Shown one piece after another: positions 1-8,318 of a stretch of 64,000 nt of DNA (the first letter of the stretch is position 1; every line of letters begins with the position of its first letter). The notes under the pieces are model-generated. The model was not told where the DNA came from. It saw only the letters and a list, made by a program, of their open reading frames with translations, and did not search any database. The translations under genes were made by a program, and so were the position numbers. Source of the DNA: Tropicimonas sediminicola (GTDB lineage: Bacteria; Pseudomonadota; Alphaproteobacteria; Rhodobacterales; Rhodobacteraceae); NCBI RefSeq assembly GCF_900188335.1, contig NZ_FZOY01000010.1, forward strand, positions 124,001 through 188,000. The letters are read 5' to 3'.

Positions 1-1070
1 ACGCCTTCGAGAACGTGGACGGCGTGGTCGCCTTTGCACACGGCACCGGCTGCGGCATGAACATGAAGGGCAAGGGTTTCGAACTGCTGGAGCGCGTGCT
101 CTGGGGGCATGCCACGCATCCCAATGTCGGCGCGGCGATCTTCGTCGGGCTGGGCTGCGAGATGATGCAGATCGCCCACATGAAACATCTCTACGACGAA
201 CAGCATGCGGATCGCTTCCACGGACTGACCATCCAGGAGACCGGCGGCACCCGGGCGACGATCGAGGCCATCAAGGCGAAGGTCAGGGACCTGCTGCCCG
301 AGGTGAACGCCGTGCGGCGCGAACCCTGCCCGGCCTCCGACCTCAAGATCGCCCTGCAATGCGGCGGCTCGGACGGTTTTTCCGGCATCACCGCAAACCC
401 GGCGCTCGGCGTCACCTCCGATCTGCTGGTTGGCCTCGGCGCCACGGCCATCCTGTCGGAAACGCCCGAGATCTACGGCGCGGAGCAATTGCTGCTGCGC
501 CGCGCCACGAGCCCCGAGGTCGCGCAGAAACTGCTCGACCAGATCCACTGGTGGGAGAATTACGTCCAGATCAACCAGGGCAGCCTCGACAACAACCCCA
601 GCCCCGGCAACAAGGCCGGCGGTTTGACCACCATCCTCGAGAAATCCCTCGGCGCGGTCGCAAAGGCTGGCGCGACGCCGCTCACGGCGGTCTACGACTA
701 CGCGGAGAAGGTGACAGCGCCGGGTTTCGTCTACATGGACACGCCGGGCTACGATCCGGTCTGCGCAACCGGCCAGATCGCGGGCGGGGCACACATGGTC
801 GTCTTCACGACGGGCCGCGGTTCGGCCTTCGGCTCGAAACCGGCGCCCACGATCAAGGTCGCGACCAACGACACCCTGTTCGCCGCGATGCCCGATGACA
901 TGGACATCAATTGCGGTGACGTTCTCTCCGAGGGCGTGCCTCTGACGGACAAGGGGGCGGAGATCCTCGAGATGATCCTGGCCGTGGCCTCGGGCCAGAA
1001 GACCAAATCCGAGCTTCTGGGCCTGGGCGACAACGAGTTCGTCCCCTGGCAGGTCGGCGCGGTGATGTAA
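1..1070 (+). CDS. UxaA-family (altronate/galactarate-type) dehydratase, C-terminal part
   Basis: This is the end of an altronate dehydratase/UxaA-family hydrolase; its start lies to the left of the window. The frame is already open at base 3. The visible ~355 residues carry the family's GTGCGM stretch near the N-terminal edge, the CGGSDGFSGITANPA region, the SPGNKAGGL stretch and the late GRGSAFGS and DINCG motifs. The family dehydrates aldonic or aldaric acids (altronate, galactarate) to 2-keto-3-deoxy acids in the cytoplasm, using a metal bound by conserved Cys/His residues. The stop is 13 bp from the stop of a convergent GntR regulator, a common pairing for sugar-acid catabolism. The exact substrate cannot be told from this fragment. 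Confidence 0.9.
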   Translation, partial: AFENVDGVVAFAHGTGCGMNMKGKGFELLERVLWGHATHPNVGAAIFVGLGCEMMQIAHMKHLYDEQHADRFHGLTIQETGGTRATIEAIKAKVRDLLPEVNAVRREPCPASDLKIALQCGGSDGFSGITANPALGVTSDLLVGLGATAILSETPEIYGAEQLLLRRATSPEVAQKLLDQIHWWENYVQINQGSLDNNPSPGNKAGGLTTILEKSLGAVAKAGATPLTAVYDYAEKVTAPGFVYMDTPGYDPVCATGQIAGGAHMVVFTTGRGSAFGSKPAPTIKVATNDTLFAAMPDDMDINCGDVLSEGVPLTDKGAEILEMILAVASGQKTKSELLGLGDNEFVPWQVGAVM

Positions 1071-1083
1071 GGGCGGAAACCGC

Positions 1084-1791
1084 TCAGCCTGCCCCTCCCG
1101 GGCTGGCGGTGCGGCTCTCGATCTCGCCGGGGTTCTCGGCGACCCATTCCAGCACCCCGCTGATGTGCAGCCACATCGCGCTCTTCGCCGCCTCCACGTC
1201 GCGAGCCTCGATCCCGCGCAGGATCATCGCATGCTCGGCGCAGACATCCGCAAGGTCCTGTTGCCGCCAGATCCGCGCGCGCATCGTCGGCCCGGACACC
1301 AGGCGCAGGAGCGATGTCAGGATCGGGTTTCCCGCGATCTCCGCGAGACGCTCGTGAAACGTGGTATCCGCCTCCATCATCGTTTCGGACGACTCGGCTT
1401 TCGCCATTTGGGCGAGGCTGTCCCGCAGCCGCTCCAGCTCGGTTTCCGTCCGTTTCGCCGCGGCGATCCCGGCCACGTGGAACTCGATCATGCGGCGGAT
1501 CTCGAGAAACCAGATGATCGCCTGCGGCCCCGACACGTCGACGGCAAAGCGCAGGGCGTCGAGCATCCCGGCCGGGTCCAGATCCGAGATATAGGTGCCG
1601 TCGCCCTGCCGCGCCTCGAGGATGCGCATGGTCTGCATGGCCCGGATGGCCTCGCGCAGCGAGTTGCGTGAAACGCCGAGTTGCGCCGAGAGTTCGGCCT
1701 CGTTGGGCAGGCGGTCCCCCGGTCGGAAGGCACCGGTCCGGATCAGGTCCTGCAGAAGCGAAATGGCCAGATCAACCTTGGTGATGCTCAT
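1084..1791 (-). CDS. GntR-family transcriptional regulator (FadR/FCD type)
   Basis: A 235-residue DNA-binding regulator. Residues ~8-75 form the GntR winged helix (RPGDRLPNEAELSAQLGVSR, then LREAIRAMQ). The rest is an all-helical FCD effector domain with the usual metal-ligand pattern, including FHERLAEIAGNP near residue 150. FCD regulators typically sense organic acids or sugar acids. Its gene converges on the UxaA-family dehydratase, which makes that catabolic operon the likely target. Its own promoter must lie in the 256 bp between 1792 and 2047, where I see no clear operator palindrome. The effector is unknown. Confidence 0.9.
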   Translation of the reverse strand: MSITKVDLAISLLQDLIRTGAFRPGDRLPNEAELSAQLGVSRNSLREAIRAMQTMRILEARQGDGTYISDLDPAGMLDALRFAVDVSGPQAIIWFLEIRRMIEFHVAGIAAAKRTETELERLRDSLAQMAKAESSETMMEADTTFHERLAEIAGNPILTSLLRLVSGPTMRARIWRQQDLADVCAEHAMILRGIEARDVEAAKSAMWLHISGVLEWVAENPGEIESRTASPGGAG

Positions 1792-2047
1792 GACCTGATC
1801 CTCCCCGCCCGCGGGCCAAGTTGTTCGGAGAGCGCGTGGCGCTGTCGTCCCCCGGTTTCGTCCGAAGGTATGCGGCGCCGCGATGGGCCTGCAAGCGACG
1901 TTTCGAAAGGACCGTGGCCACGCCCGTCAGGTCTTTGGCAAGCCCCTCGACGGGGCGCCCGGGCCGCTTTGCTCCGGTCCCGCGCCATCCGGAGGCATTC
2001 GCCTCCCCGGCTCGGGCCGGGAAGGCAGCCATTGAGGACCCCTCCGA

Positions 2048-5000
2048 TCACACGAAACGCAGATCGAGCGTCGCCTGGTTCCAGAGGTTCTTTCGCGGCC
2101 GGATCGGGTCGAACCTGAAGGGCGTGTGCTGCCCCTCCTGGAACCGGACGCGCCGGCGCCCTTCGGCCTCCAGATCGTTGATCGGTCGGTTCTCGTGCGC
2201 CCGGCCGCCCTCGTGCGCGACGAGGTACTTCAGACCGCCGACGGACCGCCCGGCAACCCGGTCGTAGACGTCGAAGACCAGCGGCGCATGGGCCGGGATC
2301 GTCGGGTGCAGGGACGACCAGGGCTGCCAGCTGCGGAAGCGGATGCCGGCGACGTAGGTGTCGGGGGCGACCCGCTGCAGCGGCACCTCGACCTGGTTGC
2401 AGGTGATGACGAAGCGGCTGCCGAGATCCCCCTCGACCTTCAGCTCCACCCGCTCCAGCGAGCTGTCCACGTAGCGGGACGTGCCGCCGCCGGTGGCCTC
2501 CTCGCCCAGCACCAGCCAGGGCTCGATCCCGTTGCGCAGGGTGAGCTTCACCCCCTCGACCGTCGTGTGCCCGACCTCGCCGAAGCGCATCTCGTATTGC
2601 GCGTCGTACCAGTCCGGCCGGAAGACGAACCCGTGGGCGGTGCTGAGGTCGTCCAGGACCTGGTTGAAATCCTCGCGGCAATAGTGCGGAAGCAGGTACT
2701 TGTCGTGCAGCTCCTTGCCCCAGTGCACCAGCGGCTCGGTGTAGGGCTTGTCCCAGAACCACGCCAGCAGGCCCCGCATGACCAGCGCCTGCGCCATGCT
2801 CATCTGCCAGTGCGGCGGCATCTCGAAGCCGCGGAACTCCACCAGCCCCAGCCGGCCCGTGGGACCGTCCGGCGAGAACATCTTGTCGATGCAGATCTCG
2901 GCCCGGTGCGTGTTGCCGGTCATGTCGGTCAGCAGGTGGCGCAGGATCCGGTCGGCTAGCCAGGGGAAGGCCTGTCCGCCCGCCTGCATCCGGGAGAGTT
3001 CGCTGAGCGCGATCTCCATCTCGTAGACCCGGTCCGCCAGCCCTTCGTCGAAACGCGGTGCCTGGCTGGTGGGACCGATGAAAGTCCCGGAGAAAAGGTA
3101 GGACAGCGAGGGGTGCCGCTGCCAGTAACGGATGATGGAACCGACGAGGTCCGGCCGCCGCAGGAACGGGCTGTCTGGCGCCGTTGCGCCGCCCACGACG
3201 ATATGGTTGCCGCCACCGGAGCCGGTGAGCCGTCCGTCGACCATGAAGGTGAAGCTGTCGAGCCCGCACTGGCGGGCTTCCTCGTAGAGCGCCTCGTTGA
3301 TCTCCTTGAGCGACTGCCAGTCCTTCCCCGGATGGATGTTGATCTCGATGACGCCCGGGTCGGGGGTCACGCGGATCACGTTGAAGTTGCCGTCGCGCGG
3401 CGGCTCGTAGCCCTCGATCCGGACCGGAAGGTTCATCGCCGCCGCGGTCTCCTCGACCGCCTCGACGAGGTCGAGATACTCGTCCGAAGAGCCCGTCGGC
3501 GGCATGAAGACATGCAGGATGCCGTCCCTCGGCTCCACCGCCAGCGCGGTGCGGATCGGCATGCCCTCGACCCAGTAGCTGTATTCGCCCACGAGCCAGT
3601 CATCGGAGCTATCTACATCGCGCATCCAGACGGACTCGTCGAAATCCTGTGCCGGACCGGGCGCCGCATCCCGGCGCTTCTGCCGGATCCTGCGCACCGG
3701 CTGCGCCTGCGGTGGCATGACGTAGCCATCGGGCAGCGGTGCGGTCGGCTGTCCCGGCCCGTAGCCTGTCCCGAAATAGGGCGTGTCGAGGTATTCCTCG
3801 GTCTCGTATTCGGTTTCCGTTCCCCGGTAGGGCCTGCGTCGCGGCGGCAGTCCCTTACGCCGGCGGAGCATGGTGTCGCGGAAATACTGCTTGAACTCCT
3901 CGGTCCTGGAGAGCGAGTTCAGCGGCAGTCGGTAGCCGGCCGGGCTGTCGCCGGGCAGCAGGAAGAGCTTGTCGCGCCGCGTGCCCCAGTGGTCGGACGC
4001 CCAGCGGAACCGGCGCCGCTTGCTGGCCTGGGCCTGAGCCAGCTGGATCGGGATCACGTAGCTGACGGGGTTGCTGAGACCGTTGTTGAGCATCCGCACG
4101 AGGCGCGCGCGTTCCTGCGGATCCTCGAGCTGGTTGTCCTCGACCGTCACGTTGTCCGGCAGCATCGCTTCCTTGCCCATGAAGTGCATCGGGTCCTCGT
4201 AGACCGGATGGGCATAGGCATCGTCCTCAAGTTCCAGCGCGTCGAGCAGGCGTTCGGAAAACTCCGCCGCCGTCTCATGGGTAGCGTGACCGGTGTTTTC
4301 CCGCGCAAGCAGATCGGCATCCGACCAGAGCGGCAGCCCGTCGCCGCGCCAGATCAGCGAATAGGCCCAGCGGGGGAGCGGCTCCCCCGGGTACCACTTG
4401 CCCTGCCCGTGGTGCAGCACGCCATGCGGCGCGAAACGATCCCTGAGCCGGCGAACAAGCCGGTCGGCATAGACACGCTTGGTCGGGCCGACGGCTTCCG
4501 TCGTCCATTCCGCGCCGTCACGGTCGATGGCCGAAACGAAGGTCGGCTCCCCGCCCATGGTGAGGCGCATGTCCTGGGCTTGGAGCTTGGCTTCCACAGC
4601 CTGTCCGGCGCGGTCGATCTCCGCCCATTGCTCCGGCGAGAGCGGGCGGGTGACGCGCGGCGGCTCGTCGATCCGCTCCACCGACATCTCGAAGCTGAAG
4701 GTCACCTCCGCCTCGTCGTGCGCGCCGGTGATCGCGGCGGCGGACGAAGGCTCGGGCGTGGCCGCGAGCGGGATATGCCCCTCCCCGGCGAAGAGGCCCG
4801 AAGTCGGATCCATCCCGACCCAGCCCGCGCCGGGCAGGTAGACCTCGCACCAGGCGTGCAGGTCCGTGAAATCGTTCTCCGGTCCCGCCGGGCCCTCGAT
4901 CGGCTTGAGGTCCGCCGTAAGCTGGATCAGGTATCCCGAAACGAACCGCGCCGCGTACCCGGCTTCCCGCAGCATCGCGACCATAAGCCAGGCGCTGTCC

Positions 5001-5542
5001 CGGCAGGAGCCGAGCGCCTTGCGGATGGTGACGGCCGGGCTTTGCACCCCCGGCTCCATCCGGATCGTGTAGTCGATCCGCTGCGAAAGAAACCCGTTCA
5101 GCGCCACCAGCCAGTCGTTCGTGCGTCCTTCCTGCTTTGGCGACTGTTCGACGAATTCCCTGAACGTATCCCCCCGGCCCACCTTGCGAAGGTAGGGCCG
5201 CAGATCCTTGAGCTGCGCGCTGGTGTACTTGAACGGAACTTCCTGGCAATCTTCCTCGAGGAAGAAGTCGAACGGGTTGATCGCGACCATGTCGGCGACG
5301 AGATCGACCGTGACCGAGAACTTCCGCGTGGGCTTTGGAAAGACCAGCCGCGCGTGCCAGTTGGCATAGGCGTCCTGCTGCCAGTTGAGAAAATGATCCT
5401 CCGGCTCGATCTTCAGGCTGTAGCTCTTGATCGGGGTCCGGCTGTGCGGTGCGGGACGCAGGCGCACGACGTGCGGCGCGAGAGTGACCAGGCGATCATA
5501 TTCGTAAGTTGTTCTGTGACTTAGCGCTACGCTTATGGACAT
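2048..5542 (-). CDS. Transglutaminase-like protein with C-terminal DUF2126 (putative amidoligase)
   Basis: A large cytoplasmic protein of 1164 residues. Residues ~1-85 match the bacterial transglutaminase N-terminal domain (start [15 protein letters not shown]). The transglutaminase core follows with a visible triad: C180 ([10 protein letters not shown]), H229 ([15 protein letters not shown]) and D245 (GMDPTSG). From about residue 300 onwards it is DUF2126, annotated in Pfam as a putative amidoligase, ending in the conserved [13 protein letters not shown]. The same frame stays open upstream to 6448, but that part has no family similarity and crosses the RbsD-like gene, so I place the start at 5542. 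In many proteobacteria this protein sits beside circularly permuted ATP-grasp and alpha-E proteins; none are present here. The substrate is unknown. Confidence 0.9.
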   Translation of the reverse strand: MSISVALSHRTTYEYDRLVTLAPHVVRLRPAPHSRTPIKSYSLKIEPEDHFLNWQQDAYANWHARLVFPKPTRKFSVTVDLVADMVAINPFDFFLEEDCQEVPFKYTSAQLKDLRPYLRKVGRGDTFREFVEQSPKQEGRTNDWLVALNGFLSQRIDYTIRMEPGVQSPAVTIRKALGSCRDSAWLMVAMLREAGYAARFVSGYLIQLTADLKPIEGPAGPENDFTDLHAWCEVYLPGAGWVGMDPTSGLFAGEGHIPLAATPEPSSAAAITGAHDEAEVTFSFEMSVERIDEPPRVTRPLSPEQWAEIDRAGQAVEAKLQAQDMRLTMGGEPTFVSAIDRDGAEWTTEAVGPTKRVYADRLVRRLRDRFAPHGVLHHGQGKWYPGEPLPRWAYSLIWRGDGLPLWSDADLLARENTGHATHETAAEFSERLLDALELEDDAYAHPVYEDPMHFMGKEAMLPDNVTVEDNQLEDPQERARLVRMLNNGLSNPVSYVIPIQLAQAQASKRRRFRWASDHWGTRRDKLFLLPGDSPAGYRLPLNSLSRTEEFKQYFRDTMLRRRKGLPPRRRPYRGTETEYETEEYLDTPYFGTGYGPGQPTAPLPDGYVMPPQAQPVRRIRQKRRDAAPGPAQDFDESVWMRDVDSSDDWLVGEYSYWVEGMPIRTALAVEPRDGILHVFMPPTGSSDEYLDLVEAVEETAAAMNLPVRIEGYEPPRDGNFNVIRVTPDPGVIEINIHPGKDWQSLKEINEALYEEARQCGLDSFTFMVDGRLTGSGGGNHIVVGGATAPDSPFLRRPDLVGSIIRYWQRHPSLSYLFSGTFIGPTSQAPRFDEGLADRVYEMEIALSELSRMQAGGQAFPWLADRILRHLLTDMTGNTHRAEICIDKMFSPDGPTGRLGLVEFRGFEMPPHWQMSMAQALVMRGLLAWFWDKPYTEPLVHWGKELHDKYLLPHYCREDFNQVLDDLSTAHGFVFRPDWYDAQYEMRFGEVGHTTVEGVKLTLRNGIEPWLVLGEEATGGGTSRYVDSSLERVELKVEGDLGSRFVITCNQVEVPLQRVAPDTYVAGIRFRSWQPWSSLHPTIPAHAPLVFDVYDRVAGRSVGGLKYLVAHEGGRAHENRPINDLEAEGRRRVRFQEGQHTPFRFDPIRPRKNLWNQATLDLRFV

Positions 5543-5734
5543 GCATTTGCCGCTTTTTCTCGCAGCCTCGAAACATTTTCGGAGCTGCTGTTTCGGACCC
5601 GCCTTTTCTGGCGCTTCCTTCGTGTTTGCGGGTCCGAAGTGATCGTGGTCAACCCCTTTGTTGCGCGGCAGGTTTCGCGGCTCTGCGCCGAACTTGGTCG
5701 AGGTTTCGCAGCATGGACCGCTGGAAACCGAAAC

Positions 5735-5761
5735 GGCCGGCGCGCTTCTGCGCCGCCGGCC
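5735..5761 (-). terminator. Stem-loop terminator of the SDR/RbsD-like operon
   Basis: An 11-bp GC-rich stem with one bulged base closes an AGAA tetraloop (arms GGCCGGC+GCGC and GCGC+GCCGGCC). It lies 32 bp after the RbsD-like stop in the leftward direction. The following bases on that strand (GTTTCGGTTTCC) are only moderately T-rich, so it could also protect the 3' end of the mRNA. Confidence 0.6.
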
Positions 5762-5793
5762 ATCAAAGGATGATTCCGTCCGGCTGCCCCGGC

Positions 5794-6213
5794 TTAGAGG
5801 ATCACCGGCCCAACCGTCAGTAGGATATTGGCGAACCTCCGCGTCTCGCCGCTGGCGATCACCAGCAGAGTGTCCGAGGATTTTGCCAATGCGTAGAACT
5901 CCTCGCGGGCGACGAATTCCATCGGCGTGTCGTCGGGAAGAATCTCGACATACTCCGCATGCAGAGCATTCTCGAAATCCTCGGGCCAGGCCATCATCCG
6001 CGCCATCTCGACATTGATGAGCTTGCAGACGCCTTTCAGGATCTCGGCGCTGGCGACAGTCCCGGGAGCGAAATTCAGATAGACGATTTCCGCTTCCGGC
6101 GCGGAATTGGTCACGAATGAGTAATTCGCGTCCGAAATGAGAATCTGGGCCTTGTGCCCTGCCCGGGCGAGCGCGGCCAGAAGCTGCGGATGAAGGATGT
6201 CGGACTTGATCAT
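5794..6213 (-). CDS. RbsD/FucU-family sugar mutarotase-like protein
   Basis: A 139-residue cytoplasmic protein of the RbsD/FucU family, which interconverts anomers of monosaccharides. The N-terminal signature is visible: LHPQLLAALARAGH with His19, the expected catalytic histidine, followed by the ILISDAN strand with its conserved Asp. The length is normal for FucU. The ATG at 6213 is preceded by a strong AAGGAGG ribosome binding site 5 bases away, which settles the start. It follows the SDR gene by 47 bp on the same strand and is probably co-transcribed with it, suggesting the pair handles a free aldose or its lactone. The sugar (fucose-like, ribose-like or other) cannot be decided. Confidence 0.88.
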   Translation of the reverse strand: MIKSDILHPQLLAALARAGHKAQILISDANYSFVTNSAPEAEIVYLNFAPGTVASAEILKGVCKLINVEMARMMAWPEDFENALHAEYVEILPDDTPMEFVAREEFYALAKSSDTLLVIASGETRRFANILLTVGPVIL

Positions 6214-6260
6214 GATGCCTCCTTGGGCGTGGCGCCGCGCGGGCGGCACCACCCATGCGA

Positions 6261-7025
6261 TCACATGCGGTAGACGCCGCCGTTGACGTCGATCGTGGCT
6301 CCGGTGATGAAACCATCGTATTCGGAGGCGAGGAAGGTGATCGTCCGCGCAACGTCTTCCGAGGTGCCGGCCCGGCCGAGCGGAATGCCCCTGACTGTCT
6401 CGTCCGCGGATTCCTTGGTCGTGTGCTGGTTGTGGAAGCGCGTGCCAAGGATCAGCCCCGGGGCGACGGCGTTCACCCGGATGCCGAATTCTCCGAGTTC
6501 GGCGGCAAGCGACCGGCTCCAGGTGAGAACCGCCCCCTTGGTCATGGAATAGACCAGCGAGCCGGAATGCCCGCCGGAACGGCCAGCAAGGGAGGCGAGG
6601 TTGACGATGCTGGCGCCTTCCTCTGCCTGCTTCAGGTGAGGAAGCGCGGCCTGGGTGACATTGAGCATGGTCGTCATGTTGACGTCGATCACTGTCTGCC
6701 AGAACTCCGGCTCGATCTCGCCCAGCCATTTCCGGGCGATGATGCCGCCGACGTTGTTGACCAGCACATCCATGCCGCCCAGGAACTCGGCGGCATTCGC
6801 CACACAGGTCTCCGCCTCGTCCTTCTTCGTCAGGTCGGCCGGGCCGAACGCGGCGCGCCGGCCGAGGGATGTCGCAAGCTCGACAAGCTGCTCAGGCCCT
6901 TCCGTTCCGCTGAAGTAATGCAGGTAGATATCGCATCCCGCCTCGGTCAGGCATTTCGCAGTGTGGAAACCGATGCCCTGCTCGGCGCCGGTGATGAAGA
7001 CCTTCTTGCCTTCCAGTTTTCCCAT
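6261..7025 (-). CDS. SDR-family NAD(P)-dependent oxidoreductase
   Basis: A 254-residue classical short-chain dehydrogenase. The Rossmann glycine motif TGAEQGIG starts at residue 13, NNVGG lies near 90, and the catalytic set is S145, Y159 and K163 (YSMTK). The C-terminal PLGRAGTSEDVARTITFLAS and ITGATIDVNGG stretches are typical of sugar or 3-oxoacyl type SDRs. It is the first gene of a two-gene leftward unit with the RbsD/FucU-like mutarotase, which favours a sugar or sugar-lactone substrate. No regulator adjoins it; the promoter must lie in the 476-bp divergent gap shared with fabI. Substrate and cofactor preference are not evident. Confidence 0.88.
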   Translation of the reverse strand: MGKLEGKKVFITGAEQGIGFHTAKCLTEAGCDIYLHYFSGTEGPEQLVELATSLGRRAAFGPADLTKKDEAETCVANAAEFLGGMDVLVNNVGGIIARKWLGEIEPEFWQTVIDVNMTTMLNVTQAALPHLKQAEEGASIVNLASLAGRSGGHSGSLVYSMTKGAVLTWSRSLAAELGEFGIRVNAVAPGLILGTRFHNQHTTKESADETVRGIPLGRAGTSEDVARTITFLASEYDGFITGATIDVNGGVYRM

Positions 7026-7501
7026 CTTCTTCTCCTTGATAGATCGTGTGACGCCCCCGTGCCGCTTGTCGGCAGCGGCTTCACGCGGAGCGCGCAGTCA
7101 TTGGGCTGTGGCTGTTCCTGCAAGTCCCGGCCTCGTGCGCCATGCCGGGGAGCGCCGCCGCCCCGGAGCGCTTCCGAAGGGCGGGCTCACCTGCAGGTCG
7201 GACCGCGGTGTGAGGTTCGGCCCGCAATGCATCATCGCGTGGGCAGGCACTGCGCTATTGTTGTGAATATTTGTAAACATCTCGGGCGCCTGTATGCGCC
7301 AGACCGGAGGGATTGACTATCCCCGCCTTGCCGGCTGCGACAACCGGCTCCGCCCCCCCGGATAAGCCCATCGGCTCAACGCCGAATACAGATGTGAACT
7401 CGATGCCGGCACCACCGGGCAAAGAATCATTCTCTGCGCCGCAGCAAGAGCGTTACATGGAGCCATTAGCATGACCCGGCATTTCAGTTCAGGATCGACC
7501 G
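7026..7501. other. Divergent intergenic region between SDR and fabI
   Basis: This gap of 476 bp must hold the leftward SDR promoter and the rightward fabI promoter. An AT-rich patch around 7256-7281 (TTGTTGTGAATATTTGTAAA) stands out in GC-rich DNA and may be a promoter or operator, but it is not a clean palindrome. Short open frames here have no ribosome binding site or recognisable content. I see no RNA gene. Confidence 0.5.
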
Positions 7502-8266
7502 ATGTTCTCACTCAAGGGCAAGAAGGCGCTGGTTGTGGGCGTCGCAAACGATCAATCCATTGCCTACGGCTGTGCCGAAGCCTTTCGCGCGCAGGGGGCC
7601 GACCTCGCCATCACCTATCTCAACGCGAAGGCGGAAAGCTATGTCCGGCCATTGGCGGAGAGGCTCGGCGCCGAGATCATCGAGCCCCTCGACGTCTCCG
7701 ACCCGGACCAGGAGCGGGCGCTTTTCGACGTGATCCGCGAGAGGTGGGGCAAGCTCGACATCCTGCTGCATTCCATCGCCTTCTGTCCGAAGGAGGATCT
7801 GCACGGGCGGGTCATCGATTGCTCGTCCAAGGGGTTCCAACAGGCGATGGACATTTCGGTCCATTCCTTTCTTCGTCTCATCCGGCTCTCCGAACCCTTG
7901 ATGCAGGACGGCGGCACATGCCTGACCGTCTCGTTCTACGGCTCGGAGGAGGTGGTCGAGGATTACAACGTCATGGGCCCGGTCAAGGCCGCGCTGGAGA
8001 GCGTAACCCGCTATGTTGCGGCGGAATTGGGCGGTAAGATGATCTCGGTCAATGCCCTGTCGCCGGGGCCGCTGGCGACTCGCGCCGCCTCCGGCATCTC
8101 CCATTTCGACGAGATGCTGGCCGATGCCGCGCGACGGGCGCCCACGCATACCCTCGCCCGGATCGAGGATATCGGCGCCTATGCCGCGTTCCTCGCCTCG
8201 GAAGAGGCCCGAAACGTCACCGGCGCCGTCGTCAAGATCGACGGCGGCTATTCGATCATGGGGTGA
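7502..8266 (+). CDS. fabI: Enoyl-[acyl-carrier-protein] reductase, FabI type (SDR)
   Basis: A 254-residue FabI-like enoyl reductase. FabI reduces trans-2-enoyl thioesters with NAD(P)H, the last step of each fatty-acid elongation cycle. The divergent SDR fingerprint is present: VGVANDQSIA at residues 12-21 in place of TGxxxGxG, Y146, then Y155 followed by six residues and K162 (YNVMGPVK), nearly the same positions as in E. coli FabI. The C-terminus IDGGYSIMG is typical. It lies 52 bp upstream of the DUF3141 gene on the same strand. In other alphaproteobacteria this pairing often includes phosphate acetyltransferase and acetate kinase genes, absent here. It may be an accessory rather than the housekeeping FabI. 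Confidence 0.9.
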   Translation: MFSLKGKKALVVGVANDQSIAYGCAEAFRAQGADLAITYLNAKAESYVRPLAERLGAEIIEPLDVSDPDQERALFDVIRERWGKLDILLHSIAFCPKEDLHGRVIDCSSKGFQQAMDISVHSFLRLIRLSEPLMQDGGTCLTVSFYGSEEVVEDYNVMGPVKAALESVTRYVAAELGGKMISVNALSPGPLATRAASGISHFDEMLADAARRAPTHTLARIEDIGAYAAFLASEEARNVTGAVVKIDGGYSIMG

Positions 8267-8318
8267 GGCCCGCGCGCGCCACGCCGTCGGGAAAATCCCG
8301 GCACAAGGAGTTCCAAGG

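Noticed and set aside
3113-5524. Plus-strand open frame of about 800 codons
   Set aside because: Antisense shadow of the transglutaminase-DUF2126 gene, with composition typical of GC-rich antisense frames.
5543-6448. N-terminal extension of the DUF2126 protein in the same open frame
   Set aside because: It overlaps the RbsD-like gene, which has its own strong ribosome binding site, and lacks similarity to the transglutaminase family.
7098-7511. Two short minus-strand open frames (60 and 64 codons)
   Set aside because: No ribosome binding site and no recognisable content; they lie in a divergent promoter region.
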